The translations under genes and the position numbers were made by a program. Positions 19,709 through 21,437 of a stretch of 21,437 nt of DNA are shown here, in pieces; the first letter of the stretch is position 1, and the number at the start of each line of letters is the position of its first letter. Under the pieces are notes generated by a model that saw only the letters and a program-made list of their open reading frames with translations, made no database searches and was not told where the DNA came from. The stretch comes from Welwitschia mirabilis (lineage: Eukaryota; Gnetophyta; Gnetopsida; Welwitschiales): positions 74,025,729 through 74,047,165 of the forward strand of contig JBOZIK010000001.1 in the NCBI GenBank assembly GCA_051453625.1, written 5' to 3'.

Positions 19709-19999
19709 TCCCATATTTTGTAAACCTTATTTTCTTGAATATTAAGTATATTAAGATTTTATTCAAATGACTACTTTTTATTATTTAAATTACTTATTAA
19801 AATAATGTGTCATTTTAAAATTAACCTTAGTTTGTAATCTTTATAATTTTGCATGAAAATAATAAAAATTATGTTAAAAGGTTTTTATGAAAAAATGTAT
19901 TCAAATATTTAAAATTAGATAATTCCATTATGTAAGGAATAAAAACTACATGATAAAACTAATAAATTAAAAATTTCAAGAGGATATAATAATATATTT
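19702..19999 (+). repeat. LTR-like direct repeat, copy 1
   Basis: Starts tgttatatcccatattttgt, a common type of plant LTR start, and matches 21140-21437 to the end of the window with equal length (298 bases each). Strong anchors are gtcattttaaaattaacctt (from about 19809), aattatgttaaaag, catgataaaactaataaatt and ataataatatattt. Likeness is roughly 75-80% by eye. The matching may extend further, since copy 2 is cut by the window edge. Probably the U3 part of an LTR. Confidence 0.8.
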
Positions 20000-21139
20000 T
20001 ATATCTTCTTTTGACTCATCTAGATTTTAGAAAAATATGATCGATATACTATATTATGGATAAATATTTTCTACTTTGTGTTATATGATTGATATAGTTT
20101 ATGTATTTTGAAATAAGTGAGCATTTGAATAAGTACATATACTCTTATCTAGAACTAAGAATGATAAATGAGTATATTTACTCTACCATGGCTTTTATGT
20201 TTTTGAGATGTACAAGGGCATTTTATTCATAGCATACTCATTGCTTTATTCATTGGAATTGAAGAGTTATCTCATTGTATTAGATGTTTATTTTGATATT
20301 TATGCATTTATTTTTTTTTATGTATGTTTTGAATGAATTAAGCTTACTTATGAGCCTACGAAGGATTATCATGAGGAAATGATGCATGTAACTAAACTTG
20401 CTAATTGAAATACGAAGATTACTCACCCTAGTTAAATGCTCTCTTTTTGCACTTCAATGTCACTTATTATTAATCCCACTTATCAATACTAAATTATGTT
20501 ATTTTATGATCTTCAGCTATATGCCTTTGTTTTTCTATATATAGATATCCTTTTCTCTATTGTAAAAGAAGACACTTTTCTTTTTTTTTTTTTATATAAT
20601 TACATTTCTTCTTTCCTCTTCATGGCTTCTCTCTCTTTCATTATCTTTCTTTATAGCTTAGAGCTTGGAATCTAGAAGCTAAGAAATTCTTAATCTTAGA
20701 TCTTTATTAATCTTCAACTATTAAGGTGTTACTAATCTTTTCAAGTAAGATCTTTACTCATATTATCTATATCATTTCTTTTTATATTATAATGATGTGA
20801 TATTTTATTATGAAATTGTTTATAGCTTTTATACAATTATTTTATCAAATATTATTCCCACACATTGACTTCTACTAATATGTCATAGTGAGATATGAGG
20901 GGGTTTCTTGTATTTGATGCTAAATGATTACAAATGGATGATTACAACTAGGTGACAAGGGAATTTATTATTATTTTTTTTTTTTTAAAAAAGGAAATTT
21001 AAGTACCCATGTTTACTTTAGTATTAATTGTTTTAAGCTATTATGTATTAGGATGATCTTATTAGGGGAAAAGTCTTATCCTCCAAATTTTCTTTAGGCT
21101 AGTATTCTTCCCTAGAAAATCTCAAGGATTTGAATTTTC
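20000..21139 (+). other. Interval between the LTR-like repeats, with a promoter-like region
   Basis: Contains tatatatag at 20536-20544, followed by a pyrimidine-rich leader-like stretch (20575-20660, long T run and ctctctctttc). That is 834 bases after the repeat start, compatible with the TATA box of a long LTR. If so, most of this interval is the rest of the LTR and very little internal sequence is left, as in a small non-autonomous element. No primer site or coding motif was found. T and A runs occur near 20970-20992. Confidence 0.45.
20536..20544 (+). promoter_or_regulatory. Candidate TATA box in the LTR-like unit
   Basis: tatatatag inside ttctatatatagatatcc, followed about 30 bases later by a polypyrimidine-rich stretch. 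The position downstream of the LTR-like repeat and the leader-like composition support it. AT-rich DNA gives such words often by chance. Confidence 0.35.
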
Positions 21140-21437
21140 TATTATCATATTCCATATTTTGTAAATATTATTTACTTAAACATTAAGTATATTAAGCATT
21201 TAGTTAATGATTAATTATCCGTATTTAAGTTTCTTATCAAACAAGATGTCATTTTAAAATTAACCTTAGTTTTTAATCTTTATAATTTATCATAAAAGTA
21301 AAACAAATTATGTTAAAAGATTTTATGTGAAAATCTATAAAAACATTTAAAATTAAATACTTTCATTATGTGAGGAATTAAAATCACATGATAAAACTAA
21401 TAAATTGGAAGTTTCAAGAGGACATAATAATATATTT
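21140..21437 (+). repeat. LTR-like direct repeat, copy 2 (cut by the window end)
   Basis: Second copy of 19702-19999, same orientation, offset 1438 bases. It starts tattatcatattccatatttt, with ta where copy 1 has tg. The copy runs to the last base of the window, so its true length and the flanking target site cannot be seen. Confidence 0.8.

Overview
This is AT-rich plant nuclear DNA (by eye about 70% A+T) that holds decayed repeats and no intact gene. The organism is almost certainly a land plant: the central element is an Athila-type Ty3/gypsy LTR retrotransposon, a plant lineage. The heavy mutational wear suggests a large genome that clears old repeats slowly. I cannot name the species. 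None of the open frames is a credible host gene; the only ones with recognisable content are short open windows in retrotransposon relics (5801-6067 in gag, 8561-8794 in RNase H).

Layout. 158-1119: a compound satellite in which a core spaced every 20 bp comes in clusters separated by a fairly constant 84-92 bp step. 1120-2448: nothing recognised. 2449-13547: one old retrotransposon with a 5' LTR (2449-4284), a degenerate tRNA-Asp-type primer binding site (4288-4305), a leader with a good splice-donor match, relics of gag (about 5038-6400), protease (about 6650-7120), RT (about 7360-8370), RNase H (about 8380-8800) and integrase (about 8875-10115), a 2.2 kb 3' region without a recognised gene, a purine-rich tract and a 3' LTR (12304-13547). 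The two LTRs are roughly 80% alike by eye, so the insertion is old. Every enzyme domain has lost key acidic residues, mostly by changes that fit G-to-A.

13548-21437: remains of further retroelements. There is a one-mismatch tRNA-iMet primer binding site at 15484-15495 below an LTR-like end, a partly duplicated tRNA-derived (SINE-like) segment at 17077-17178, a possible gag relic ending in a CCHC zinc-knuckle pattern at 19667-19708, and a pair of 298-bp LTR-like direct repeats (19702-19999 and 21140-21437). The first of these starts inside the knuckle, which points to a nested insertion.

Two assembly gaps lie in the 5' LTR. The 100-N gap is flanked by an identical 29-bp sequence on each side and is probably an unclosed contig overlap. 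The 31-N gap corresponds to only a few bases in the 3' LTR.

I found no sign of a new functional system. The points most worth following are the compound satellite, the G-to-A-type loss of catalytic acids, the segment present in only one LTR, and the nested insertion in a zinc knuckle.
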